64,000 bases of DNA from the NCBI RefSeq assembly GCF_001469215.1, contig NZ_LOFH01000012.1, forward strand, positions 62,001 to 126,000. The letters are read 5' to 3'. Shown here piece by piece: positions 9,492 through 18,700 of this stretch; within the stretch, counting starts at the first letter, position 1, and every line of letters begins with the position of its first letter. A model generated the notes under the pieces. The model worked only from the letters and a program-made list of their open reading frames with translations, was not told where the DNA came from and ran no database searches. Source of the stretch: Pseudoalteromonas sp. H105. Lineage in GTDB: Bacteria > Pseudomonadota > Gammaproteobacteria > Enterobacterales > Alteromonadaceae. The translations under genes and the position numbers were made by a program.

Positions 9492-9875
9492 TTAGTTATT
9501 GCTTAACGACTTATAAATAGTCTCACCAACACCGATTAGCTTGTCATTTTTAAACACCAGTGGTGTGCATTCATCTTTTGTCATTTTTCCGTCAGAGTGA
9601 ATGCTATGTGTGGCATAAAATAAGACTTGATATACGTCATCATCTTTCTTTAATAACTCAGTAAAGTTAGGTGTTTTAAGACGGTTTAATACCATTTGAT
9701 AATTACTATCTAGCGCTAAGCTAGCAATTGTTTCGCGGTTATTTTTATGGTGCTTTTCCCAGCTACTTGATGAGTCTCCAGCCCAGTGAGTTTCAGCTTC
9801 GCCATCTGAAACAGCAATTACACAACCCGTTAGAAGCGGCGCACTCAAAGCGGCAATCAACATTAACTTTTTCAT
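9492..9875 (-). CDS. DUF3192-type lipoprotein
   Basis: Small envelope lipoprotein of unknown role, 127 aa. It has a lipoprotein signal with lipobox LTGC (Cys18) after MKKLMLIAALSAPL. The mature part contains an RETIASLALDSNY segment, a VLFYATHSIHSDGKMTKDECTPLVF segment (the latter spread over about 85-110) and an ending on a short hydrophobic strand, the pattern I recall for DUF3192. Residues after the Cys are not Asp at +2, which favours outer-membrane sorting (inference). It converges on the REC-GGDEF gene with 12 nt between stops and has its own AT-rich upstream region (9876-10039). Confidence 0.7.
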   Translation of the reverse strand: MKKLMLIAALSAPLLTGCVIAVSDGEAETHWAGDSSSSWEKHHKNNRETIASLALDSNYQMVLNRLKTPNFTELLKKDDDVYQVLFYATHSIHSDGKMTKDECTPLVFKNDKLIGVGETIYKSLSNN

Positions 9876-10039
9876 TTTTTTTATCCTGAGTTCAAATAAT
9901 TTTTCTATAACTTGCTTAGTAAAAGCAAATAGTTGGCCAACTTTAATTTTAAATTAAAATCAATGGCTTATATTTTTTGTGTTAGTAAGTAAATAATTTT
10001 AGCCATTTATGTTGGTATAAAAAACTAAAATTTAGTTAA

Positions 10040-10984
10040 TTATACTAATCTATTTCTGTGTTCGTTTTTTCTAAAGGCGTGAATGTTTAAACATATTTCA
10101 TTGACTAAGCGACAAATTGACTCTTCACTTGCCCATGCAATATGTGGGGTGAGTATTAAATTATCTTTAGAATAGTTTGCCAAAGGGTTGCTTGACTGCG
10201 CAGGTTCATTACTCAAAACATCAAAGCCCGCACCCGCTATGACATTGTTATTTAATGCTTCACAAAGTTGTGTTTCATTAACAATACCGCCTCGTGCGGT
10301 ATTTATAAGTATTGCGCTGGGCTTCATCATAGCCAGCTCTTCTTGACCGATAAGGTTAAGCGTTTCATCATTTAGGGGGCAGTGAATACTAATAATGTCA
10401 GCTGTTCTGATTGCTTGATAAAACTCAGTTCTTCCCTCGCGTGGAGGTTGATTCTTACGTTCACATACAATTACATTAGCACCAAACGCCGTGGCAACGT
10501 TTGCAACGCCTTTACCTAGATCACCATGCCCAATAATTGCCAGTGTTTTACCTGCAATTTCGTTAATACGGTAATCAAGCCGACAAAACATTTGGCTTTG
10601 TTGCCACAGTCCTTCTTTACAGTCAGCAGCATAGCGGTGTGTTTGTCCTAATAGGTTGGTGATGAGTGTAAAAGTATGTTGTATGACTGAGGGGGTAGAG
10701 TAACCAGCGACATTTGTTACGGTGATCCCCAGCTCTTTTGCGGCAATCAGGTCGACATTATTAGTGCCTGTTGCGGCTACGCAGATTAACTTTAGCTTAG
10801 GCAGTTTGCGCATAGTCTGAGCGCTTAAATTTACTTTATTAGTGATTAATACGTTTGCGTCAGCGCTGTGTTGTAAAACTTGATCGGGTGTTGTTAAAGG
10901 GTAATGGGTGAAATTTCCCAGTGATTCAAAAGGTGTTAATGGGGTGCTAGCCAATGTGGCAGAGTCGAGTAATGTAATATTCAT
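10040..10984 (-). CDS. D-2-hydroxyacid dehydrogenase (glycerate dehydrogenase / hydroxypyruvate reductase-like)
   Basis: NAD(P)-dependent cytoplasmic oxidoreductase that interconverts D-2-hydroxy acids and 2-oxo acids. At 314 aa it has the usual length. The Rossmann motif reads GHGDLGKGVA (about residues 152-161), followed by acidic Glu in VIVCER. The catalytic Arg is in INTARGG, the Glu in FDVLSNEPA, and the His in LTPHIAWAS, so the triad is complete. Exact substrate cannot be decided; HprA-like glycerate dehydrogenase is the best match and related ketoacid reductases are alternatives. It is divergent from the MerR gene, whose operator lies about 30-60 bp from this start, so the regulator could also touch this promoter. 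Confidence 0.88.
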   Translation of the reverse strand: MNITLLDSATLASTPLTPFESLGNFTHYPLTTPDQVLQHSADANVLITNKVNLSAQTMRKLPKLKLICVAATGTNNVDLIAAKELGITVTNVAGYSTPSVIQHTFTLITNLLGQTHRYAADCKEGLWQQSQMFCRLDYRINEIAGKTLAIIGHGDLGKGVANVATAFGANVIVCERKNQPPREGRTEFYQAIRTADIISIHCPLNDETLNLIGQEELAMMKPSAILINTARGGIVNETQLCEALNNNVIAGAGFDVLSNEPAQSSNPLANYSKDNLILTPHIAWASEESICRLVNEICLNIHAFRKNEHRNRLV

Positions 10985-11012
10985 GTATTTTCCCTTTAAA
11001 AAATTAAAATGC

Positions 11013-11044
11013 TTGACCTTAGTGTGTACTCTAAGCTTTATAGT
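11013..11044 (+). promoter_or_regulatory. MerR-type promoter and operator
   Basis: A -35 box TTGACC (11013-11018) and a -10 box TATAGT (11039-11044) are separated by 20 bp, the over-long spacer typical of MerR-activated promoters. Inside the spacer CTTAG and CTAAG form the arms of a dyad (about 11018-11035) with extra matches further in. The position upstream of a MerR gene indicates autoregulation and metal-induced expression of the regulator-permease unit. Boxes and spacing are seen directly; binding is inferred. Confidence 0.75.
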
Positions 11045-11087
11045 TTTATGATACTGACTAAGCTTACAACCATGTGTGGAGACGATG

Positions 11088-11498
11088 ATGAAAATAGGTG
11101 AATTTGCAAGTCAGCTTGGTGTAAGCACTGATACGCTAAGGTACTATGAAAAACATAAATTGTTAATGCCTTCTAGACGAACCAGTGCAGGCTACCGAGA
11201 CTATTGTCATTCAGAATTAAAGCAAATGAGGTTTATACTAAGAGCTAAACATGTTGGTTTTAGTTTGGCGGAAATAAAAGAGTTATTACAGATCAAATTT
11301 CATAAGCAACAGCATTCATGTAATGAAGTTAAAGAGTTAACGATTCAAAAACGGGATTTAATTGCACAACGAATCGATGAGTTAACACGGTTTCATCAAT
11401 CATTAACAATACTAGCTGACACGTGTTGTGGGGGAAAAGAACCCGCAAATAATTGCTCAATTTTATCAACGTTGGAGGATCTCGATGGACTTAATTAA
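11088..11498 (+). CDS. MerR family metal-responsive regulator (ZntR-like)
   Basis: Cytoplasmic DNA-distorting activator, 136 aa. The N-terminal winged helix starts KIGEFASQLGVS with TLRYYEK, then comes the dimerisation helix and a C-terminal metal loop. Cysteines at 78, 113, 114 and 123 fall where ZntR binds zinc, but the position matching the ZntR loop His (118) is Glu, so the metal or affinity may differ. I chose the ATG at 11088 because GGAG lies six bases upstream; ATG 11085 and GTG 11076 are less well placed. The permease gene starts inside its last codons (14-nt overlap), so the two are translationally coupled. The promoter has the MerR 20-bp spacer. Confidence 0.88.
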   Translation: MKIGEFASQLGVSTDTLRYYEKHKLLMPSRRTSAGYRDYCHSELKQMRFILRAKHVGFSLAEIKELLQIKFHKQQHSCNEVKELTIQKRDLIAQRIDELTRFHQSLTILADTCCGGKEPANNCSILSTLEDLDGLN

Positions 11499-12612
11499 CA
11501 ATTTTTGGCAGCTGTTTCTTTTGTCAGCTCCTTGGCTAATGTTAGGGTTATTAATTGCTGGGATACTTAATGTTTACTTGCCGGCTAATTTTTTGAATAA
11601 ACATCTTGGTAAAGAGGGATTCTGGACGACTGTTAAGGCGGCATGTATAGGTGCGCCAATGCCGTTATGTTCCTGTGGTGTTATTCCAGCAGCGATAGGA
11701 CTGCGTCGTGCTGGTGCGTCAAAAAGTGCAACGACTGCATTTTTAGTCTCCACACCAGAGACTGGCGTTGATTCCGTATCAGTATCGTATGTGTTACTAG
11801 GCCCGTTTATGGCAATTATAAGGCCGGTTGCGGCTATCACAAGCGCCATTGTGGCGGGAGTTTTAGTCGGGCGTGAAACGACAGGTGAAAGTACAGAGTC
11901 AAGTTCGCAGGCTAGTTGCTGTGCAAGTAAAAATAAACCAGAACCAGAAAAAACATCATGCTGTTCGGCTAAGCGCCCGATTCCAACAGAGCCTAAGCAG
12001 TCAAGTTGCTGTGCAAGCAAACAGGTTGCAACGCCTACGCAATGGCAAAAAATACAGCAAGCTATTATATTTAGCTGCAATAAATTACTCTCAGATACTA
12101 TGATCTGGTTACTGATAGGATTATTTTTTGCCGCCCTAGTACAGACATACGTCCCTGAATCATTTTTAAGCCAGTGGGGGAGTGGCCTTTTAGCCATGAC
12201 CGTAGTGATATTAATTAGTATTCCAATGTATATTTGTGCCACAGCTTCTACCCCAATAGCGGCAGGACTATTACTAAGTGGGGTATCGCCAGGTGCGGTA
12301 TTGGTCTTTATGCTGGCAGGGCCTGCAACCAACATAGCCACTTTAGGGGTGGTAGCTAGCGAGTTGGGTAAGCGGGCTGTAGCTGCTTATTTAGTGGGCG
12401 TTATTGGTGTTGCAATTGCATTTGGCTTTTTAACTGATTATTTAGTCGCGCAATACGGTTTTGTTGTAAGCCCGATGATGGGGCATGAGCATGAGATTCT
12501 CCCCCAGTGGTTTAGTTGGGTATGTGGCCTGATCTTAATGGTGTTAATGCTTCGTTTGATGTTAAAAGCAATGATAACCAGATTACACGCAACTGGTAAG
12601 AGGTTTACTTAA
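11485..12612 (+). CDS. SO_0444-type Cu/Zn efflux permease
   Basis: Inner-membrane permease of the COG0701 family, 375 aa, expected to export Cu(I) and/or Zn(II). Two homologous membrane halves flank a cytoplasmic linker. The first half holds PLCSCGVIPAA (Cys62, Cys64) and VSTPETGVDS; the second holds CATASTPIAAG and LAGPATNIAT. The linker has three CC pairs at about 145-146, 159-160 and 175-176, likely metal-binding. A His-rich GHEHE stretch lies near the C-terminus. The start is ATG 11485, with GGAGG six bases upstream and overlapping the MerR gene by 14 nt; an upstream frame from 11428 has no such site. Family name is from memory of the Shewanella protein; the metal is not provable from sequence. 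Confidence 0.86.
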   Translation: MDLINNFWQLFLLSAPWLMLGLLIAGILNVYLPANFLNKHLGKEGFWTTVKAACIGAPMPLCSCGVIPAAIGLRRAGASKSATTAFLVSTPETGVDSVSVSYVLLGPFMAIIRPVAAITSAIVAGVLVGRETTGESTESSSQASCCASKNKPEPEKTSCCSAKRPIPTEPKQSSCCASKQVATPTQWQKIQQAIIFSCNKLLSDTMIWLLIGLFFAALVQTYVPESFLSQWGSGLLAMTVVILISIPMYICATASTPIAAGLLLSGVSPGAVLVFMLAGPATNIATLGVVASELGKRAVAAYLVGVIGVAIAFGFLTDYLVAQYGFVVSPMMGHEHEILPQWFSWVCGLILMVLMLRLMLKAMITRLHATGKRFT

Positions 12613-12721
12613 TTGTTTGTTATTTATAAACTTATATAAAAGTTGCCCTGTAATATATTGTGTGACTTATTGACTCGGTTCGCATTTTCGTTTGCCTGAG
12701 TTATAATCCAGCTCTGATTTA

Positions 12722-12752
12722 AGCTGTGCGTATTTTTACGCGCAGTTTTTTT
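12722..12752 (+). terminator. Intrinsic terminator or attenuator
   Basis: Nine-base stem CTGTGCGTA (12724-12732) with TACGCGCAG (12737-12745), TTTT loop, one G-U pair, then seven T residues. It lies 110 nt past the permease stop and 20 nt before the acyltransferase start. A TATAAT at 12702-12707 lies upstream, so it could terminate the metal operon or act as a leader attenuator of the acyltransferase gene. Confidence 0.65.
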
Positions 12753-12771
12753 AACTTTACATGATGCAGTA

Positions 12772-13905
12772 ATGAGTGAATTAGTGGACAAGTACGCCGA
12801 TATAAGACCTTATAATGATGATGAAGTAGCGGCTTCAGTTGAGCGCTTAATTAATGATAATGCATTTTTAGATGTGTTAGCTAAATACAATCTACCGCGA
12901 TTTTTATCTACGATTCCATTTGTTGCTCGCTTTTTAGTTAAACGTCAATTACAAAAAAAATGGGGCGATGTGCGTTCTGTTGAGCAAGTTCAGCAAGAGG
13001 TTGCTCATTATTTAGAGATGCTGGTTAAACGAACAACATCTGAAGTGACCTTTTCAGGGTTAGAGCAGCTAGACCCTAAGCAGTCATACTTATTTGTATC
13101 AAATCACCGTGATATTGTATTGGACCCAGCGTTAGTTAACTGGGGGCTGTTTAGCCACAATATGAAAACAGTCCGTATTGCAATCGGTGATAATTTATTG
13201 CAAATACCGTATATCACAGAGCTAATGCGACTCAATAAAAGCTTCATTGTTAAACGCTCTGCAAAAGCACCTAAAGAAATGCTTAGAGCACTTTCTCAGC
13301 TTTCTGCTTATATATATGATTCTATAAGCGAGGGTCACTCTATTTGGATTGCTCAAAAAGAAGGGCGTGCAAAGGATGGATTTGACCAAACTGATCCGGC
13401 CTTATTGAAAATGTTGCAATTGCAAGGGCGTAAGCAAAAGAAAGAGTTTGCTGAATATGTACGTGAACTCAAAATCGTGCCCGTCTCTATTTCGTATCAA
13501 TATGAACCTTGCGCTATTGCAAAAGCAAAAGAGCTCTATCACAAACAGCATCACGGTAAATATGTAAAATCTGCGGGCGAGGATATTGCGAGTATCGTTG
13601 AGGGGTTCAGTACAGCAAAAGGGCATGTGCATTTAGCTTTTGGACAACCAGTAACACAGGGGTGTGATTCACCAGAGCAGCTCGCTAAAACTATCGATAA
13701 GCAAATTGTCGATTCATTTTTCTTACACCCAGGCAATTACATTGCTGGTGGCTGCCAGCAAGCAGTGATAGATAATAAAGATGCCCAGGCATTTGAGCAG
13801 AGAATGGCGTGTGTACCAGAAGAACTCAGAGCACTTGTAACAGCCATGTATGCAAAACCATTTCATCGTAAAGCTGAGATAAACAGTAATGAAATATGTG
13901 AGTAA
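12772..13905 (+). CDS. Phospholipid/glycerol acyltransferase (PlsC superfamily)
   Basis: Membrane-associated acyltransferase, 377 aa, likely acting on glycerophospholipid precursors. The central PlsC-like domain contains SNHRDIVLDPA (His112, Asp118) and the second motif KEGRAKDG. The His-Asp spacing is HX5D rather than the usual HX4D, with another Asp at 114. It is longer than a typical PlsC (about 240 aa; a classical one is at 56443-57156), with about 100 extra N-terminal and about 80 extra C-terminal residues. Exact acyl donor and acceptor are unknown. The ATG follows a weak ribosome-binding site. It is followed by a strong terminator and is probably monocistronic. Confidence 0.8.
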   Translation: MSELVDKYADIRPYNDDEVAASVERLINDNAFLDVLAKYNLPRFLSTIPFVARFLVKRQLQKKWGDVRSVEQVQQEVAHYLEMLVKRTTSEVTFSGLEQLDPKQSYLFVSNHRDIVLDPALVNWGLFSHNMKTVRIAIGDNLLQIPYITELMRLNKSFIVKRSAKAPKEMLRALSQLSAYIYDSISEGHSIWIAQKEGRAKDGFDQTDPALLKMLQLQGRKQKKEFAEYVRELKIVPVSISYQYEPCAIAKAKELYHKQHHGKYVKSAGEDIASIVEGFSTAKGHVHLAFGQPVTQGCDSPEQLAKTIDKQIVDSFFLHPGNYIAGGCQQAVIDNKDAQAFEQRMACVPEELRALVTAMYAKPFHRKAEINSNEICE

Positions 13906-13923
13906 TTAAACGCCTTATCAAAG

Positions 13924-13952
13924 AAAAGCCGCCATTGAGCGGCTTTTTTTTT
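13924..13952 (+). terminator. Intrinsic terminator of the acyltransferase gene
   Basis: AAGCCGC (13926-13932) pairs with GCGGCTT (13939-13945), six-base loop, followed by a run of nine T residues. It begins about 20 nt after the stop. Confidence 0.9.
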
Positions 13953-14005
13953 GGCCGAAAAACGAGCTATACTTAGTTCAGTATTGAATGAATAGTGTAT
14001 TGCGA

Positions 14006-14248
14006 ATGCAACAAATTGAAATATTTGAGATTCCTAGCCCTTGCAAAGGGATATGCGAGGTCAATAATCGGGGATATTGTAAAGGGTGTTACCGCAGCCG
14101 AGATGAACGTTTTTCTTGGAACTCATTTACTAATACACAAAAAAAGAAAGTGATTGAGTTATGCCAGCAGCGTTATAAGCGCTACATTCAAAAACAACGT
14201 GCAGCCACAAAAGCCGCTCAGCCCGAACAACAAGGGTTTGATTTTTAG
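14006..14248 (+). CDS. DUF1289 domain protein
   Basis: Small cytoplasmic protein, 80 aa, of unknown role. The DUF1289 core is clear: PSPCKGICEVNNRGYCKGC with four cysteines in a C-x3-C...C-x2-C arrangement, then YRSRDERFSWNSF and a basic helical tail. The cysteines suggest a bound metal or cluster (inference). ATG 14006 gives the conserved-looking start MQQIEIFEIPSPC; an in-frame ATG at 13988 adds six residues and cannot be excluded, since neither has a good ribosome-binding site. The end overlaps the converging gene at 14245 by 4 nt. Confidence 0.8.
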   Translation: MQQIEIFEIPSPCKGICEVNNRGYCKGCYRSRDERFSWNSFTNTQKKKVIELCQQRYKRYIQKQRAATKAAQPEQQGFDF

Positions 14249-14940
14249 TGATTCAGGTGCTTGTCTCTTAGCTGGTTTACAGTTCCGTCTTCTTCAAGGA
14301 GCGTCAGTTGCTGTTCTAAAAAAGGAATTAACTCTTTGTGGCGTTTGTGCAAAAAGTGAAAGCTACGGATAGGCACTAATACGTCAGCTGAAAACGTTGA
14401 TATATCAAATCTAGGGTGTTTGCTTTTGAGCAGAAAATCTAACAGTAACACGCCATCAACTTTCTTTTGTGCTAACAAATTAAGCTGTGCTGTGACACTC
14501 TTTACTCTTATTACTTCGCCAATAAATGGGTTGTTATCTAAATAGCTTTTTGCTGCAGGGTACCCTGCTTGTATTGCGATATTATTGAGTTGCTCAAAGC
14601 GACACGTATCGCAATTTTTTAACAGGATAAGATTGAACTCAAATAATGGAAAGTTAACTACATTTAAATTTTTATATTGCTGAGAAATGCTATTGATTCG
14701 GCCTAACTGCCCATCCAAAATCCCATTATTTGCAGCGGCTAAAGCACTTTGGTGATTAAAATCTATAACTTCTAATTCATACCCGATATTGCTATAGGCG
14801 ATCGACATTAACTCAATCACATAGCGTGCTTGAGGGGTGTCTGCTGGGCGGTTAAATTGTAATGAACGATTAGCAGCTGAGCTTACAGTGGGTAAAAGCA
14901 CGCAGCACATCATTATTGTAATAAAATAAATTTTTAACAA
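14245..14940 (-). CDS. Secreted solute-binding-like protein (SBP family 3-like)
   Basis: Periplasmic protein of 231 aa with a signal peptide ending near VSSAAN. After it come RSLQFNRPADTPQARYVIELMSIAY, ALAAANNGILDGQLGRI and a C-terminal segment with PFLEQQLTLLEEDGTVNQL (each part of longer runs), a layout like short family-3 extracellular solute-binding proteins. No transporter genes are near, so it may sense or bind a ligand rather than feed an ABC importer; such orphans are common in Alteromonadales. The start is TTG at 14940, preceded by GGAAAGG; the next in-frame ATG would shorten the signal peptide. CDTC in the middle could form a disulfide. Confidence 0.7.
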   Translation of the reverse strand: MLKIYFITIMMCCVLLPTVSSAANRSLQFNRPADTPQARYVIELMSIAYSNIGYELEVIDFNHQSALAAANNGILDGQLGRINSISQQYKNLNVVNFPLFEFNLILLKNCDTCRFEQLNNIAIQAGYPAAKSYLDNNPFIGEVIRVKSVTAQLNLLAQKKVDGVLLLDFLLKSKHPRFDISTFSADVLVPIRSFHFLHKRHKELIPFLEQQLTLLEEDGTVNQLRDKHLNH

Positions 14941-15083
14941 TGCCTTTCCAAAAGGAACGAAAAATCGCCATCAATCTACGTTTAAATTAACGTAAGTGCA
15001 AGGTTGAGAGCGACTCTTTCTACTAATTTATAATAGTTTGATATACTCGGGGTTAATATAGGTTTTAATATAATTGGACAATC

Positions 15084-15287
15084 ATGGTATATAATTTGTG
15101 CTCTTTACCTCGCGAACAAAAATATCAAATTCAGCTTGATTATGAAGCATCATTTTGGGCTTACCAAATAAAACGGGGGAAGAAGACCCGCGAGAATGTG
15201 TATACAACGATAAATAGCCGCCCTAGCGCTGAACAGGCATTTTTGAAACAAAAGTTTGAACAGTATTTAGCGTTAATGCAGAGCTAG
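15084..15287 (+). CDS. Small conserved-type protein (DUF3283-like)
   Basis: Protein of 67 aa, no signal peptide or membrane segment, rich in Lys, Gln and Tyr. The opening MVYNLCSLPREQKYQIQL and the following EASFWAYQIKRGK resemble what I recall of the DUF3283 family of marine gammaproteobacteria; this naming is tentative and no function is known. It is followed after 2 nt by a GNAT gene and then, 3 nt on, by the large GGDEF-EAL gene, so the three probably form one transcript. The upstream gap 14941-15083 is shared with the divergent solute-binding gene. Confidence 0.65.
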   Translation: MVYNLCSLPREQKYQIQLDYEASFWAYQIKRGKKTRENVYTTINSRPSAEQAFLKQKFEQYLALMQS

Positions 15288-15289
15288 CT

Positions 15290-15718
15290 TTGCCAAGATT
15301 TGAACGGTTAGCTTCGATAAAAACGCCGCTTGTTAATAAGTTCTATGCTCTGCATAATGCTCGAGGGCGAGCAAATAAACACGATGAGGTGTGGGTTGCA
15401 TATGATGATTTTGACATTATAGCGGCATGTCGTGTGCAAACTCGTGAAGGGACTTTATTTTTATCCACCGTCTTGGTTGCGCCACAATGGCGTAATAAAG
15501 GTATAGCCTCTGAGTTAATCAAACGGTCGGTATCAGCGCAACATGATGTTGTTTATACATTTGCTTATCAAAATTTAATTCATTTCTATCAGTCTATTGG
15601 CTTTAACTTTGTGTTAACATTACCTGCGCCTTTAATGATTCTTTTTAAAGCGTATGAACAGCGCAATATCATCCCTTTACAGTGCTGTCTAGATAATGAT
15701 TTAGAATATGTAGGTTAG
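15290..15718 (+). CDS. GNAT family N-acetyltransferase
   Basis: Acetyl-CoA-dependent transferase of 142 aa, cytoplasmic. The GNAT core is visible: FLSTVLVAPQWRNKGIASEL (about 62-81) includes the acetyl-CoA pyrophosphate-binding loop Q/R-x-x-G-x-A as QWRNKGIA, and the C-terminal YTFAYQNLIHFYQSIGF gives the usual Tyr/Phe strand-helix. The substrate is not predictable. The start is TTG, 2 nt after the preceding stop, and it ends 3 nt before the GGDEF-EAL gene. Confidence 0.82.
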   Translation: MPRFERLASIKTPLVNKFYALHNARGRANKHDEVWVAYDDFDIIAACRVQTREGTLFLSTVLVAPQWRNKGIASELIKRSVSAQHDVVYTFAYQNLIHFYQSIGFNFVLTLPAPLMILFKAYEQRNIIPLQCCLDNDLEYVG

Positions 15719-15721
15719 TAG

Positions 15722-18700
15722 ATGGGTAACTGGTTAAAAGTATGTTTCTTTACAGTGTTCGCTATTAGCACTGTAACGGCCTTGGGCGTAAGCGCAAAAG
15801 TAAAGCGTTTATCACCGAGTGAAGGGTTATCGCAAAGCTATGTAAGCAAAATGCTGGTAGATAATAACGGTTATCTTTGGCTTGCCACAGAGGGAGGGTT
15901 AAACCGATACGACGGTTATCAAGTTATTCATATTGCAGGTCCAAATGGGGAACTCGATGAAGTAATCATCGACCGTATTTACCAAGACCCAGAGGGTTAT
16001 ATTTGGATTGCCTCCTTATTAGCGGGATTATTTCGCTATGATCCTGTCACGGACAGCTATCAACAGTTTTTATCTAAACCGGTCAGCGAAGAGCAGTTTT
16101 TAAGTCAATCCGTTTTTAGTATGCTCGTAACCGATGATAAATCCTTGTGGATTGGACGTGGTTGGGATTTTGCTCGGTTAGAATTAGCGACTGGTAAAAT
16201 AGAAACCATTTTTGAGCTACCTGATCGAACACGTAGCACCGTTATCCGCGATCTATTTCATTACAAAGATTACATTTTTATTGCCACAAGTGATGGCGCT
16301 TATGTCTACAAGATTAGCACTGGACAATATCGCCCTCTTGAACACTTAAGCAGTGAGCCTGAACACATTTACCAAAATTATGTTAAATCATTTGCTTTAG
16401 CTGAAAATAATAAGCTGCTAGTTGGTGCTGTGCGTGGTCTATACGAAGTCGACATTGGTGACTTATCAAGCATGTTTGAGCGCCCAGATACACCGTTTAA
16501 AAACAGAACATTACTACCAAATCTTAATATTTGGAAAATTATTAGCAACCAAGGTATGTATGACTTAGGTACAGATAAAGGGTTGTTTAACTATAATGCG
16601 AAGACAGGCGAGTTGGTAAAAAATAATCGCATTCAAGAAAGTAACTATGCTTTATCTGATTCGAGTATTATCGATATAGTGAAAGATGATAACGGCTCTA
16701 TGTGGGTAGCAACTAAGAGTGATGGTGCTTTTTATTTACCGTTTGATAGCTACAACTTTGAAAATTTAGATGCCAGCAAAATTAAAGGAGATGGCTTATC
16801 GCATCCATCAATTTGGGGGATAACCGAATATGATGATCGCGTTTGGTTGGCTACGCATAATGGATTGACTGCGGTAGATTTAACAACAATGGAAAGTCAG
16901 GTTTTTTTAAAAGACTATCAGGTTGATCTATTTACAACTGAATTTAGTGTTTACAATATTAAAGCGCATAAAGATAAATTATGGTTACATACTAATCGCG
17001 GGCTCTTTAGTTTTGACCCTAAGAGCTATGACATTTTACCAGCGATCACAAAAGACTCCAGTCAACAACACCTGATTCAAGGGTGGGTGCATGGTGCTGT
17101 GCTGATGCCCAGTGGTGAGCTGTTTTATGTTCACCCCGAACATGGGGTGTTTATGTATGATGTTGAAAGCCAAATTATTACCCCTTTAAAAGGTGAGTTT
17201 GAGAGTTTTGAACCTTTCTTAGTGTTCGGCTTTTTACCGACTTTATCCACGAGACCTGACTCCCCATTGTTTTATAATGCCGGTGTTTTGTACCATGTTG
17301 ATCCTAAAACGTATACTCTTGAAAAAATTTATACGGTCCCTGAGCAGCATGAAAATGTTGCCGTTAATGTCATGTCATATATTGTTGATAAAAACAATGT
17401 GCTGTGGATCTCGCTTTCAAATTTTGGCTTAATAGGGCTTGATGCTAGTACTTATAAGCTTTTACACACCATTGATTTAGATAAAAATCAACTGGGTACA
17501 TTACTGTACGACATGGTGCTTGATGAATCCGGTATGATTTGGATGAGCAGCCATAAAGGAATTTGGCGTTTAAACCCGGAGAATAAACACTTTCAACAGT
17601 TTACGGCATCTGAAGGCGTTGTTTCAACAGAGTTTAATAGCGGTGCATTCACGCGTTTAAAAACAGGGCAAATTGTGTATGGTACGTTAAAAGGTATCAC
17701 GTATTTTTTTCCTGACGATAACAGTCCAAAGCATGGATTAATTGATCATGTTAATGTCACTAGCATTGATATTATGTCACGTGAATTATCGGTCGATTTA
17801 AAACAGCCTATTAAAAAAGTGACGTTAGAGCACGATGACATAGGATTAGAAATCGCGTTTTCTGCGATGGCGTTTAATTACCAAGAACGCATTGTGTATG
17901 AGTACCAGCTTTCAGATGGGCAGAAATCCTACACCCGTAATAATAATCGAGTCTTATTTCCAAAGCTTAATCCAGGTAATTACCAACTAAAAATTTGGGC
18001 AAAGGATCCGTTAACCGGTGATTTTACACACCCTGCCACATTAGATATTGAGGTAAAATACCCATTATGGCGTTCGCCACTGTTTATGGCTTTATACGCC
18101 ATGACACTTTTTGCAATAATTGCAGGTTGGGTAATGCGCAGAAATCGCATCCAGCAGATTTTAATGGCTGCACACCGAGAAACCCAAGAAAGTGAAGCGC
18201 GACTAAAATTAGCTTTAGAAGGAAGTCATTCAGGGGTGTGGGATTGGCAATCATTAAGTCCAATAATCTATCAGCCACGATTGAAGAATGAGCTTGGTTA
18301 CGAGTTTGATACGGTTAATTTAGATGAGTACCTGGCTAAAATTCACCCACAAGATAAACAAAAATTCCGCCTTGAATGGCTCGAGTTTTTATCGACCGAA
18401 AAAGGGTACTTTAATTGTACTTATCGACTTCGTCATAAAACAGGGCATTGGCGTTGGTACAAAGACTTTGGCAAAGTCGTCGCATGGCAAAGTGGAACCC
18501 CTGAAAAAGTAGCCGGTACCTATACCAATATGACTCGAGAGCTTGTGTTTGAAGAGCATGCGCGTTTATTTGGTGCAGCGTTTGAGCAAACGCGAGATTG
18601 GGTGTTCATTCTGGATAAAAATTTACGCATACTGGCGACCAATCAAGCATTGCAAACTGCATTTGAGTTCCCAACAGATTACAGATCTAGTCGCAGTTTG

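Noticed and set aside
11574..12341. 255-aa open frame antisense to the permease gene
   Set aside because: It lies wholly inside a well-supported membrane-protein gene, has no ribosome-binding site and has no recognisable domain; it is a shadow of the codon usage on the other strand.
12661..12707. Sigma-70 promoter TTGACT...TATAAT before the acyltransferase gene
   Set aside because: The TTGACT at 12670-12675 is 26 bp from the TATAAT at 12702, too far for a promoter; the hexamer at the right distance (TTCGCA) is poor, so only the -10 is kept as a hint.
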